Counted from the stretch's first letter, positions 10,501-22,950 are shown. The stretch: 64,000 nucleotides of DNA from Plantago major (GCA_026545765.1 CM048841.1:65113354-65177353), one strand, 5' to 3'. Numbers and translations are program-made. The notes: generated by a model not told the origin, from the sequence alone.

Positions 10501-11971
10501 GATAACGGCAAAGTAAAAGACTAGAGGCGGGGGATGGTGAATAATCTTTTCAAACTTTTGTCGATCACAATGTTTCTCAAATATCTTTACAGATATCTGG
10601 TACTTAAATTCAGAGAGTGGAAGACTTTATGTGATAAGTGCAAGTGTTAGCAAGTTATATAGTGATAGATACTCATCAAGTAATAGATAACTGAAAGTAA
10701 AGTGCATTAAGTAAATAACACAAAGCTATTATAGTGGTATCTAAAGGTGGCGTAATCCTTCAACTAATCCACTCGTCCTTTTTCAGGTTTTGAATTCGCT
10801 AAGATAAGATAATGAGTTCTCGTTATAAAATTATATCTCATGATCCCTTTAACACTAGGTTCCCAACCAAGTGTTCCCCCGGAGTTGTTCCCCAGCTTTC
10901 TCAGCCAAGTACTTCATCTACTCAATAACCTTTGAATTATTCCTCAGCTTCCAAAGCCAAGTACTTCCTTTGCTCATTTAGGTGAGGACTTTATTTTTCT
11001 CAACTAAATCATTTCCCTAAACACGCCTGTTGTTATTTCGGTTATAGTAGTTTTCAAGTAAGCTAACTTATGTAACTTGTTCAGTTACTTAGTAAGCTTG
11101 AAGAATCAAACTTCCTTAATACTCTTTTCAGTGTATGGGAAGTTGTTCTTACACACCCAGGTACTTGTAGTATGTTCAAGAGAATGAATCACAGATATAA
11201 GTCGTAACTAAATCATTTGATTCAACTCCTTCACAGTAATCAAGTCTTGTTAAGGATCAAGACACTTAGAACTTTTGTGCTACTTAGAATCAGAGAGCTT
11301 GAGTTGCAACAGTAAGCTTTGAAAGTAAGTAGGTTTGAAGGCTTGTATGCTTGAGAGTTGTAAGTTCGTGTTGGTGTGTCTTCAAACATTCTAAGTGGTG
11401 ATATTTATAGTTGAACATCATGCCGTTTGAATAGTATACGTTAGGCTCTTAGAAATTCAAACTATTGATATATGAAAATAGTACTGCAGTGAGCTTTGTC
11501 TCATTTCAGATATTTCCTCTTTTGTTCAGACATCTCTGTCTGCGTAATAAATGCTCTGTACTATTTTTATCTTGTAGTCTTAATGGAATTGTGCAAGCTA
11601 ACTGAGGCATTACACGTTCCTTTCTCAGTTACCTTTAGTTGCCAGAAACCACTTTGAGAAACTTGTCTTCCAAAGACACTTGTTTCCTTAAGGTTTCTGA
11701 GAAGACATTTCTCCTTAGTCTTCAGCAATCTTGTGCAGTTTCTTGTTCTTCAAAAATTGAGCTCTTCCTATTGGATGCTTACTTCTTAGTCTTCTTCAAA
11801 GATATAAAAACTATATTCAGAGACCTAACATGATATACAAGATATACTAGACTAACATACTCAGTGGCTTCCTCTTTTACAATGTTCAAGTATACTAAGA
11901 GTACTAGTTACCTTTCTGAGCTAAGATAAGTCATTAGGGTTGCTGATCAAAATCTAAACAGATATTCCTAA
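10501..11971 (-). mobile_element. solo LTR F of the Sire family
   Basis: The reverse complement matches the roughly 1.5-1.6 kb LTR of the Sire elements. It shares the cagatattcctaa tip, the middle section and the gataacggcaaag end. Both tips are trimmed: the terminal tgttggtcca is missing on the left and the final ca on the right. It sits inside Copia-D RNase H. No internal region or partner LTR is present. Confidence 0.85.
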
Positions 11972-12138
11972 GATACTTGAATGGAATCTTCTTCTCATAG
12001 ATAATGGTGGAGAAGAACTTCTGTAATATGTGGCTCGTCTTCATGTGACAGATATTCCTAAGATACTTGAATGGAATCTTCTTCTCATAGATAATGGTGG
12101 AGAAGAACTTCTGTAATATGTGGCTCGTCTTCATGTGG
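11959..12138. repeat. 90-bp perfect tandem duplication across the F/Copia-D junction
   Basis: cagatattcctaagatac occurs at 11959 and again at 12049, and the 90-bp units are essentially identical. The unit includes the last 13 bp of solo LTR F, so the duplication happened after F inserted, and recently judging by the identity. Confidence 0.9.
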
Positions 12139-12167
12139 AAGAACTTTTCAAAAACTCGAAACATCAT

Positions 12168-13427
12168 ATAGTTACAAGTTCCATAACGTCACTCCATAAT
12201 ATTGTAAGGTTAGACCAATAAGTCTTATGACTTTATCTTTATCACATATATCAATGATATGGAGATGTGGAGATAATTATATGCGCTTATAATGTTGCCT
12301 CGTTTAAAACCTTGCTAAGAAAAATCCAATGGGACAAAAATCTAGAAAGGGAAAAATAGTGAAACAATTCCTCATGCAATGCGCAAACGTACTCATTGCT
12401 TTTCAATCGTTATCTCCATTTACTTGGCAAGATAAGCATACCTTCTTCAGGATGTATTGTAAAGAATATCAAAATTCTAGTTTGACTAATGATTAAGGTA
12501 CTTCTGGACCATGTCAATCTCAAGGTTTACAATAAGTAACCTTTATAAATATTCATTCATATGCTTAAACTTCAGGTTGAGCTATCATTAGTGTAACCTA
12601 TACTATTCTTCACGAGTATTGGAAATCTTATCTCATACTTCACTTGTTCAATGTGGTGAATATACATTTTCATTTCGTCAACGTGAAGTTGATTATAGAA
12701 TGAGTATAGAGATAAAAAAATTTGTTCTTCAAGAACTTTCCTCATTCAATCCATATTTGTTAAAATGATACTTTTAGTCTCCTTTTGGGACTAACTGTCG
12801 GGGATGATATCTCCCCTCATTAAACTTTCTCAATCATATGACTTGTATGTCAAACTAGTCACTTTCATGTGCACAACCTGAGAGTATGTTTAAGTGATAA
12901 CAATCAATATAAGAATAAACATGCGAGTATGCAACATGATACCTAAGGATATAAAAAACTAAATAATGTAAGCTATGCAAGCATAAACATATTAGGATGC
13001 ATAACTTAGTATCTAAATGCACATTAAATTTGACTCGATAATGCAATGGTGCCTTACATATTTCAAATTCGTTAATCAATCGGACTTCAGGTCCATGAGC
13101 TCATTTCTATCATCATCATGATATCATCGAATGGACTTACATGTAAGATCCTCACTTACATGTCCAATAATTATGTCTGTCGATTTTGCATATGCTTATA
13201 AAATATCTCAGTTCCATGTATACCTGTATATCAATTCTCTTTGCTAGATTTTTCAAGTCAGTACTGATAATCGATATCTTAATATTTTTGGAGGTACCAT
13301 TATATTTCATATAGGTCATCTATTGTAATTCAGATATATATGTCTTTCATGGGCATTCATTACTCCTCAAGAGTACCAACTGCTTTTTCTTGCCAATCCT
13401 TTAGTATTGTACTTAAATACTAGAACC
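12168..13427 (-). other. non-coding Copia-D interior or other copia 3' remnant
   Basis: On the minus strand, 12286-12360 reads like the usual copia 3' leader phrase (tttttgtcccattgg followed by tcttagcaaggttttaaacg). A second version of it lies at 10293-10360 beside the left LTR. Finding it upstream of an RNase H remnant means the region is rearranged or contains a further copia fragment. The rest is AT-rich with no recognised coding sequence. Confidence 0.45.
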
Positions 13428-14107
13428 GTATTTGTTAGGATTATCTGTTTAGATTTTGATCAGCAACTTAATGACTTATCTTAGCTCAAAATGGTGGTTA
13501 GTACTCTTAGTTCACTTGAACACTGTAAAAGAGGAAGATCACTAAGTATGTTAGTCTAGCAAATCTTGTATAGGATGTTAGGTCTCTGAATGTAATTTGT
13601 ATATCTTTTAAGAACACCAAGAAGAAGGCATCCAACAGAAGAGTTCAACAAATTTGAAGATTTGAAGACTACACAAGATTGCTGAAGACGAAGGTCATTA
13701 GATACCTATGTCCAGATATCTTAAAGAAATAAGTGTTTTTCAATAAACAAGTTTTGCAAAAGATATCTGAGAACACAAGGTTTCTGAACAAGGAAAAGTG
13801 CCCACAGAAACCCACACTCAGTTACCTTGGATAAAACTTTGTTTCTGGGAAACAATGTTTCAACAGGTATCTGGAGATGTGAAGGTCTCTGGAAAGGGAC
13901 ATGCAATGCTTCAGAAAGCATGCATAGTTCCGTTGGCACTGCTGGACAAAAATAGTACAATGCAATAAATGCGCAGACAGAGACATCTGAACAAAAGAGG
14001 AAATCTCTGAAAAGAGACAAGGTCATCTGCAGGACTATTTTCATATATCAATAGTTTGAATTTGAATTGAGCCTAACGGATACTATTCAAACGGCTTCAA
14101 ATTCAAC

Positions 14108-14115
14108 TATAAATA
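14108..14115 (+). promoter_or_regulatory. TATA box of Sire-1 5' LTR
   Basis: TATAAATA is also present in solo LTR B (15009), the Sire-2 3' LTR (48639) and the Sire-1 3' LTR (53911). The Sire-2 5' LTR has TATAAACA at 33884. Confidence 0.6.
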
Positions 14116-14320
14116 TCACCACTTAGAATGCTTGAAAGACACACTAAACCTTGAACTTACACTGAAAATACCAAGCTTCTCTGATACTACAACTAGTGGT
14201 ATCTTTCTCTCAAGCATACAAGCCTTCAGCCTACTTAATCTCTAGCTTACAGTTGCGACTAAGCTCTTGAATTCTAAGTAGCACGAAAGTTCTAAGTGTC
14301 CTGATCCTTAACAAGCATTG

Positions 14321-15937
14321 TGTTAGGAATATCTGTTTAGATTTTGATCAGCAACCTAATGACTTATCTTAGCTCAGAAAGGTGGTTAGTACTCTTGGTT
14401 CACTTGAACACTGTAAAAGAGGAAAATCATTAAGTATGATAGTCTAGTAAATCTTGTATAGGATGTTAGGTCTCTGAATGTAATTTTTATTTTCTTGAAG
14501 AAGACCAAGAAGAAGGCATCCAGCAGGAGAAGCTCAACTTTAAAATGAAGTTTTGAAGACTGCACAAGATTGCTGAAGACAAAGGTTATCAGATACCTAT
14601 GTCCAGATATCTTGAAGAAATAAGTGTTTCAATAAAGAAGTGTTGCAAAAGATATATGAGAATACAAGGTTTCTGAACGAGGAAAAGTGCCCACAGATAT
14701 CTACACTCAGATATCTTGGATAAAGATTATGTTTCCGGGAAACAATATATTTTTAACAAGTGTACTCTGGAGTTGTGATAGTCTCTGGAAAAGGACATGC
14801 AAGGCTTCAGAAAGCATGCATAGTTCCGTTGGCACTACAGGACAAAGTATAGTACAGTGCATTAAATGCGCGGACAGAAATGTCTGAACAAAAATGGTAG
14901 TCTCTGAAGAAGAAGAAGACAAACGTGCAACAGTACTATACTCAGATATCAATAGTTTGAAATTGATTTCAGCCTAACGGATACTATTCAAACGACACTC
15001 AAATCGTCTATAAATATCAACACTTAGAATGCTTGAGAACACACACACACAGAACTTACACCAAGAACACTGAATGCTCACACAAGCTCTCTCAAGCATA
15101 CTACTTACCTTCAAGCTTTCTGTTGCGACCAAAGCTCTTGATTCTAAGTACCACAAAATTTCTAAGTGTCCTGATCCTTAACAAGCATTGTTATTTGTGA
15201 AGGAGTTGAATTAAGATTTCATATCTGAGATTCATTCTCTTGAACACTTATCATAGACTTGGGTCAGTAAAGAACAAGATACCATACATTGAAAAGTGTA
15301 TTAAGTATACTTGATTCATAGAGCTATTTGCATAACTGAACAAGTTATTAAAGAAGCTCACCTAACAAACTACCTTAACCAACACCTTAATCGGCGTGGA
15401 GTACAGGAAGTACTTAGTTTGGAAAACTAAGGAATAAATCCAAGGTTACTGAGCATAGGAAGTACTTAGTTTGGGAAACTAAGGAATAGCTCAAAAGGTT
15501 TCTGAGTACAGGAAGTACTTGGCTGAGAAAGCCAGGGAATAACTCAGGTAGAACACTTGGTTGGGAACCTAGTGTATTTAGGAATCGAGAGAAGATACTT
15601 GTAAGGTTACCTCAATTATCTGTCTTAGTGGATTCTAGGTCTGCGAAAGGCCGAAGTGGATTAGTTGAAGGATTACGCCACCTTCAGATACCACTATAAA
15701 GACTTGTGTTATTTACTTTCTGCAATTTATTACTTGCTTTATTTACCTTGCAAAGTATTTACACATATCTTACTGAGCACGTGCACTTATCACAAAAAGT
15801 CTTCCGCTCTCTGAAAATAAGTATCAGATATCTTCACAGATATTATCTGAGAAATTGTGTTTATCAACAAAAGTTTGAAAAAGACTATTCACCCCCCCCC
15901 CCCCAAGTCTATTACTTTGCCGTTATCTGGACCAACA
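14321..15937 (+). mobile_element. solo LTR B of the Sire family, inserted in the Sire-1 5' LTR
   Basis: This complete 1,617-bp LTR starts TGTTAGGAATATCTG and ends GGACCAACA. It is flanked by a perfect target duplication, cattg at 14316-14320 and 15938-15942. It interrupts the parent LTR between acaagcattg and ctatctgtgaagg. No internal region remains, so it is a solo LTR. It shows the family attacking its own LTR. Confidence 0.93.
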
Positions 15938-16688
15938 CATTGCTATCTGTGAAGGAGTTGAATCAAAAGATCAAGTATCTGAGTTTCATTCTCCAGAACA
16001 TTTAACATAGACTTGGGTCAATAAAGAACATATCACCACACATTGTGAAGTGTGTTAAGTGACTCTTGTTCAAAAAGGTAGTACTACATAACTGTAGAAG
16101 TTATTAATCTACCAATCTGATAAACTCTCCTTAACCAACACCTTAAACGGCGTGGAGTACAGGAATTACTTAGTTTGGGAAACTACGGAATAACTCCAAA
16201 GTTACTGAGCATAGGAAGTACTTAGTTTGGGAAACTAAGGAACAGCTCAAAGGTTTCTGAGTATAGGAAGTACTTGTCTGGGAGCCGGGGAATAACTCAG
16301 GGGGAATACTTGGTTGGAAACCTAGTGTATTTAGGAATCGAGAGAAGATATTTGTAAGGTGAACTCAATTATCTGTCTTAGTGGATTCTAGGTCTGAGAA
16401 AGGCTGAAGTGGATTAGTTGAAGGATTACGCCACCTTCAGATACCACTATAATTTGTTGTGTTATTTACTTACTGCATTTACCTTGCTTTAGTCATCTTG
16501 ATAAGTACTTACACACTACTGAGCACGTGCACTTATCACAAAAAGTATTCTGCTCTCTGAAATTAAGTATCAGATATCTTCACACATATCTGAGAAATTG
16601 TATTTATCGACAAAAGTTATAAAAGACTATTAAACCCCCCCCCCCCCCCCCCCAAGTCTTTTCCTTTGCCATTATCTGGAACAACAAG

Positions 16689-16700
16689 AGGTATCAGAGC
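16689..16700 (+). promoter_or_regulatory. Sire-1 primer binding site
   Basis: aggtatcagagc, two bases after the LTR, is the initiator tRNA-Met site with its first base changed. The Sire-2 copy is perfect. Confidence 0.8.
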
Positions 16701-16803
16701 AGGAGGTTCCCAAGCCTTCTGCACTGAACCTAGATCCCATATAAGTTCCCACTAACTGCTTTTCACCTTCACTTGATTTGTTTGTAAGTGTGTTTGCTGC
16801 AGG

Positions 16804-19306
16804 ATGTCTTTAAGTGACGCTCCAATTCTCAAGCTAGGGAACTATGAGAAATGGAAGAACAACATGATGCTCCACCTAGAAGCTATTAGTGACGAAATGA
16901 TCGACGTGATAAAGAATGGCCCCATAGTCATTCAACAACTCAAGCAGGTCATAGAGGTTTCTAATGGTAGAGACAGAGAACCAAGTGGTGGTTCCTCACA
17001 GACAGATGCGTCAACCAGTGGAAGACCTACTGCTCAAGTTATTTATGTGCCAAAGCCCAGAGAGCTCTAGACATCTAAAGATGCCAAGAGAAATCAACTG
17101 GACGGTCAGGCTCGTAATATCATCATACGTTCCACTCCAGAGCACATACAGTGTAAACTGTGGGGTGCAAAAACGACGAAAGTGGCCTGACAACTGATTG
17201 AATAAATCTGTGCCGGCACTGAGAAAACAAAGGAAAATAAGTTCGAAGTTTTGAAGCTCAAATTCCAAAACTTTAAACAAGGTCCCACAGAGACTCTTGA
17301 AGAGCTAGATTTCTGATTTACAACACTGATGAGTGAAATGGCTACACTTTGTGAAAGTGAGATATACTCTAACTCTGAAAAGGTTAAGACTATCGTGAGA
17401 AGCTTGAATCAAAACTGGGAACATACTCAGTACTTTTATTTCAACCAAGGAATGCCAAATATCACTCCAGTAGAACTCTTTTCTCACTTAGCTACTGTTA
17501 ACTATGAAACTACTCAGAGAGAACAAATGATTGCTGAGAAAGTTCACAATGTTGCTTTAGTAACACAAGGTACTTCTGAAAAGAAGGATACCAAAGAAAT
17601 GACTGAGGAAGATGCTCTTGCTGTGAAGTAAATGAGGAAATATGTCAGTCGGGAGATTGAGAGAAGAAAAGCTAAAGAGAAGCTGAAAAAGCATCTAGGC
17701 TCGAACTATCACCAGTACAAAAATATGCAGCTATCAAGCTCATTTGAACAATGGCCAAAGAAGCATCTAGTACTGAGGAAGCAGAAATCGGAAACGATAT
17801 CTGTTTCTATTGTCAGAAACCTGGTCATTTTAAAAGAGACTGCCTGTTTTCAATAAGCTAAAGACAGGTGACAAGAAAGATAGAAGAAACTTCAAGAGAG
17901 GTCAGAGAGCTATGCTCACTGAAGAAAGGAAAAAGATTCAAATCCAACTGGATGCTCTTGATATTGACTCATATGACTCCAAACTACCTTCACCAGAATT
18001 ATGTGGCATCACTCATGAATTGATTGACTTTGGTCAAAAGAAAAGGGAATTATGTGGGGTTGCTGAAGAGATCTATTCAGATTGCTCCAACATTGAACCT
18101 TGCCTAATGGCTGACAAGGTAACCAACATTTCTCAATTCGTAGACTACGAGAGTGATGAGGAAGAAATCAGAGATCTAGAATATCTCAGAAGAGAACTTG
18201 ATCTCTACAAAAGAGAATTTCATATGGTCCGAGCTAGAGCCGAAATTTTTGAATAAGAAAGAATTCTCTTAAAAAGGAAAATTCACAATTACTGAAGATA
18301 TCTGAGAAAAAGGATGCCGAAAATGCATTTCTCAAAGCACAAATATCTGAGACGGAGAAGTCACACAGAAAGGAAATGGAAATACTCCAAAAGGAATATA
18401 AAGATCTTCTTTCTAAAAATGAGGAACTCAAAAGGAAAGAACTATCTTTTCTATCATATGCCAAAGCTAGTGACACTCTTATTGAAGTACACTCTTATTT
18501 AAGAGATCCTTCAGAAAAGGGAGGACTTGGGCTGGACACACAAACAAATAATTCTACCACTCTGAATAAGAGTGATGAAAGAATAACATTTGTTAGTTCT
18601 CAGCAAGACGGTTCCCAAACAACCTATAGCATTGGTCAGAAAGTTAAGGCTGTTGACAAAGGAAAGGCAGTTGCGACCAAACCTTTGTGGGAAAAACAAG
18701 TCCAAAAGAAAACTATTCGGAACGCTTCTGTAAAGAAACATAACACTGAGAAGTGTAATCACCCACAGTGCTATGTCTCTCAAAAAGAAAAAATTGCTGG
18801 AGCAGGCAAATTTTCAAACATCACGTATTCTGGAAAGAAAGACGTTCCAGAGACTAGCAAAGCTGCTGAGAAGAGAATTCAGATAGCACCAGGTGCTCGA
18901 AATGGCATTGGCTATAAAGCCATCGGGAAACAACTTGCTCGTGAGTATAAACAAGAGCAAGAACGATGGATAAAAGCCAGAATTGCACATAGCAATCATC
19001 AGAAGTGGAAGAAAGAACAGGCTTTGACCACTCTGAATGCCAGGGCTAGAAGAAATCTGGCAAGGAAAGCTAAGTTCGCTGAAAATCAAAGAATCGATGT
19101 GTATCTGAAAGCACCACGAGGAGCACCAAGGAACGCACCAAAAAGGAAAATAATTCTTAATAATGATAATACTACTGATTCACATAGAATTCCTCCTTAT
19201 GTTCCTAATAGACAAAAACATGTTCCCCAAGAAATATATACAAAAATGGATTCCTACTGGAAGATTGTTTAGTCGAGATGGTTCCATTATTGAAATGAGA
19301 ACTTAA
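16804..19306 (+). pseudogene. gag: Sire-1 gag
   Basis: Translation starts MSLSDAPIL, with NYEKWKNNMMLHLEAI typical of copia gag. The CCHC knuckle CFYCQKPGHFKRDC is readable at 17802-17843 with all four ligands. A coiled-coil region (about 18150-18500) and a long basic segment (GKQLAREYKQEQERW, ARRNLARKAKF) follow, making gag unusually large, about 800 codons. TAG at about 17068 replaces Trp, TAA at about 17630 replaces Lys, another TAA lies at about 18255, and several frameshifts occur. TAA at 19304 is in frame with the protease and is shared with Sire-2. In a live copy it would build the capsid and bind the genomic RNA. Confidence 0.88.
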
Positions 19307-22300
19307 ACTCCTATTTCTTGTTTTAAGCAGAAAACTGCAAGGAAGAATCCAACATGGAATTTTGATAGTGGATGTGGGAAGCACATGACATGAGAAAAAG
19401 CAAATCTGGTCAACTACAAAGTTTGCAATACTGGACCAGATATCAGATTTGTTGGAGGAGAAATAAATCTAACTGTAGGATTTGGAGATCTGAAAATGGG
19501 AGCCCTTACAATCTCTGGTGTACTTCATGTAAAGGGACTGAAATATAATTTGCTAAGCATGAGTCAATTTGCTGACAAAGGTTCTCAGTAAAGATCAAAT
19601 CAAAATTCTGCAAACTAATTGACAATGAGTCAAAGCAGACAGTCTTCGTTGCTAGGAGGAAAGGAAGTCTTTATGTTGCTGACTGGGCATCTGCCACAAC
19701 TGAAGAATATTTCATGGTGAGTCAATCTGGCCACACTGAAGAAAAGAATGAGTCACTTGAACTTCAAAACTCTAAACAAGCTAGCCAAGAAAGAATTGGT
19801 GGTTGGTTTACCCAAAATGGCATATAGAAAAAAATGGTATATGCTAAGCCTGCCAAATGGGGAAACAATCTAAAATATCTTTCAAGTCTAAAACTAGACA
19901 CTCGAGTGAAAGGCCACTGCAAATGTTACATATGGATCTTTTTTAATCCTGTGTAACTAGCTATGCAGGAAAGAAGTATGGTCTGGTTGTTGTTGTTGAT
20001 GATTACTCAAGATTCACTTGGGTTATTTTTCTCAAACAAAAATCTGATGCAAGGGTTGAAATACCCATTTTGCTGAATAAGCTTGAAATCATGAAAAATG
20101 ACAAGGTATCTCAGAATCGTAATGCACTATCGAAGTTTGTGAACCAGTACATAAAAGAGTACTTGCAACGGTATACAACATCAACTATCTTCTGTAAGGA
20201 CACCACAGCAAAATGATGTTGCTAAAAGGAAGAATAGGACCCTAAAAGAAGCAGCAAGAACAATGCTTGCTGGCACTGAAATAAATAAGTGAAATCTATT
20301 GGGTTGAAGCTGTTAACACAGCCTGCTACACTCAAAATACATTTTTGATTAACAAACACCATGACAAAACTCCTTATGAACTTTTGATTGATAGACCCCC
20401 TAGTATCAAACATCTAAGGGTGTTTGGTTGCAGATGTTTTGTTCTTAACAATGGAAAAGAATACTTGAGAACATTTCAACCAAAAGTAAATGAAGGAGTA
20501 TTTCTTGGTTATTCTCTGAATAGCAAAGCCTACAGAATCTACAACAAAAGAACGCAAAAGATTGAAGAATCTGTTCATGTAGTTTTCTATGAAGGAAACA
20601 AGAAAGTACCCTTGAATGAACAACTCTCAGATAGGTTCAAAGAACTAATGTTAAAATATTCTGAAGAAGAATCCTCAAAAGGAAACAATTATGTCATTCA
20701 CTTAGAGGATGACTCTAACGATGAAAAACAACCATTGCTTAGTAACAACCAGATGACTCTAAGACATGATGAAGAATTTCCTATGAGAATTTCAGAAATG
20801 GAATAGGTTACTGAGAATCTTCATCATGAAGAGGATTCTGAGAATGAGATTGCTGAAAATCCAATCCCAGATATCTCTAACACTGAAAAAGTGTCAGATA
20901 TCTATGGCATTTCCGTGTGCCAGATATTTCAGATACTGAACAAGTATCCTGTCAAGATCATAATGATTCACATTCAGATCAAAGTTATATTGATCCTACT
21001 AGTTCAAAACTCATTATATAATGGATAAGAAATCATCCTGCCAAGGATGTGATTGGTCCTTTAGACCAAGGGGTTAGAACTAGGAGAGCAATTGCTGGAA
21101 ATGCAGACTCTCTCTATGGGTGTTTCATCTCAAACATTGAACCAAAAACTATAGAAGAAGCATTGAAAGATCAAGATTAGATCTCTGCAATGCAGAAGAG
21201 TTGGATCAATTTGAGAGAAACAAAGTCTGGAAACTGGTTCCATTTGTTGATGGAATATCTGTAATTGGAACCAAGTGGGTTTTCAAGAACAAAATGAATG
21301 AGTCTGGTGAAATAACCAGAACAAAGCAAGGTTGGTTGCCAAGGGATTCACCCAGACTGAAGGACTAGATTTTGATGGGTCATATGCTCTAATTGCAAAA
21401 TTGGATTCAATTAGACTATTTCTAACCTTTTCAGCTCATAATGACTTTAAAGTTTATCAAATGGATATCAAAAGTGCATTCCTAAACGGTGAACTTGCTG
21501 AGGAAGTCTATGTTGAACAACCACCAGGCTTTGAAGTTTCAACAGAAAGTAGCATGGTTTATAAACTTCAGAAAGCTCTGTATGGACTGAAACAGGCTCC
21601 AAGAGCATGGTATGATACTTTAGCCAAATACTTTCTGGAAAATGGCTTCAAGAAAGGAGATGTTGATAAAACACTCTTTACTTTGAACCATGAAGGGAAA
21701 CTACTTTTAGTTCAAGTATATGTTGATGACATTATATTTGGATCTAAAGACAAGCAACTTTGTGAAGACTTTGCTGAGCTCATGAAAGTAAATTTGAGAT
21801 GAGCATGATGGGAGAATTGAACTACTTCCTAGGATTGCAAGTCAAGCAACTTAATGATGGAATATTCATTAGTCAAACAAAGTATGCAAAAGATATGCTC
21901 AACAAGTTTAATCTAAAGCCTTCTGAAAAGAATGCAAAGATACCTATGAGCATAGGAACCAAGATGACCTATACTGAATCTGATAAGAGTGTTGAAGAAC
22001 ACAAGTATAGAAAATTGATTGGGTCTCTACTATACCTCACTGCAAGTAGACCTGATATTCAATATGCAGTTGGAGTGTGTGCTAGATTTCAGACAAATCC
22101 AATGCAATCACACTAAAACATTGCTATGAAAATATTAAGGTATGTAAAAGGTACTGTAGAAGTTGGATTGTGGTATCCAAAAGACAGTGGATTGAGTTTA
22201 GTTGGCTATTCAAATGCTGACTATGCTGGATCATTGCTTGATAGAAAAAGCACTTCAGAAACTTGTCAATTTCTTGGTGCAAGACTAAAATCATGGTTCA

Positions 22301-22651
22301 GCAAGAAACAAAACTCAATTGCCACATCCACCACAGACATTGTGGATACAACAACAACTCAGAGACTACGAGATCAATGAAGAGAAAACTCCTATTTTCT
22401 GTGACAACACAAGTGCTATTGCCATAACTCAAAATCCTAAGTTTCATGCAAGAACAAAGCACATTGATGTGAGACACCACTTCATTAGAGATCATGTTGA
22501 AAAAGGCAATATAGAGATACTCAAAATTGGTACTGAAGACCAACTTGCAGATATCTTTACAAAGCCTTTGAAAGAAAGCAGGTTGTTAACCTTGAGACAT
22601 AGTCTTGGGTTAATGGAGTTACTAAAAGAACTAAAATGTTCTAATCGCTGA
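19307..22651 (+). pseudogene. pol: Sire-1 pol: protease, integrase, RT, RNase H
   Basis: Protease has FDSGCGKHMT with the catalytic D at 19364. The GAG-pre-integrase region has a small deletion that removes the WLWHKRM part present in Sire-2. Integrase is fragmentary: the second catalytic D block is scrambled near 20120. The post-integrase motif FLGYSLNSKAYRIYNKRT is intact at about 20510-20560. RT (21230-22110) keeps YVDD at 21719-21730 and [15 protein letters not shown]. RNase H has SNADYAGSLLDRKST but lost about 45 bp around TEAEY. It ends QLADIFTKPL, with a stop at 22651. In-frame stops and indels number at least ten. Confidence 0.9.
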
Positions 22652-22950
22652 GATGGAAACTCAGGAGGGAGAAAAGATATCTGAAACGGGTATCCAGATA
22701 TCCAAGGCAAAAAGGTATCTGAGACAGGAACTCATATACTAAAAGGAGCTAAAAGTGTGAGTGAGACAGGAACTCAGTATGACTAAGAAGGGAAAAGAAG
22801 AGATAAGATATCTGGAATGGGAATCCAGAATATCAAAGACAAAAGGTGAAACACATAGCAAAAAGATATATGAGACGGGTACTCAGATATCAAAGGTTAA
22901 AGGGTAAAAAGGCTATTTGAAGATTTCTGAGACAGGTACTCAGATATCTA
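22650..22950 (+). repeat. array of seven hairpins with conserved loop
   Basis: Units have the form gatatctgag-acaggta-ctcagatatc. Some carry TGG/CCA arms (about 22675-22701 and 22807-22833) instead of TGAG/CTCA, changed on both sides so that pairing is kept. The loops stay close to agacagga or agacgggt. Sire-2 has about six such units at 41211-41455. Confidence 0.7.

Larger units (their letters stand above)
10420..12167 (-). pseudogene. pol: Copia-D RNase H C-terminal remnant, split by solo LTR F
   Basis: On the minus strand, 11972-12167 reads KTSHILQKFFSTIIYEKKIP, matching the copia RNase H block normally written TKHI.PKFF..HELQK. After solo LTR F the frame resumes at about 10500-10430 as FLTKSYQTSSFEKLARTIG, matching LFTK.LPTSTFEKLV..IG at the end of pol. 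The target of F is therefore RNase H itself. A 90-bp tandem duplication repeats part of the first piece. No catalytic residues remain. Confidence 0.65.
13433..16686 (+). repeat. Sire-1 5' LTR, interrupted by solo LTR B
   Basis: LTR sequence covers 13433-14320 and 15943-16686, about 1,632 bp in total, starting TGTTAGGATTATCTG and ending acaaca. It shares private variants with the 3' LTR at 53236, such as ggattatctg and the cttttaagaa stretch, confirming the pair. A 19-base poly-C tract lies near its end. Confidence 0.9.

Noticed and set aside
11934-12167. 77-codon minus ORF with an internal protein repeat as a novel gene
   Set aside because: It is a duplicated piece of the copia RNase H domain plus the tip of solo LTR F.
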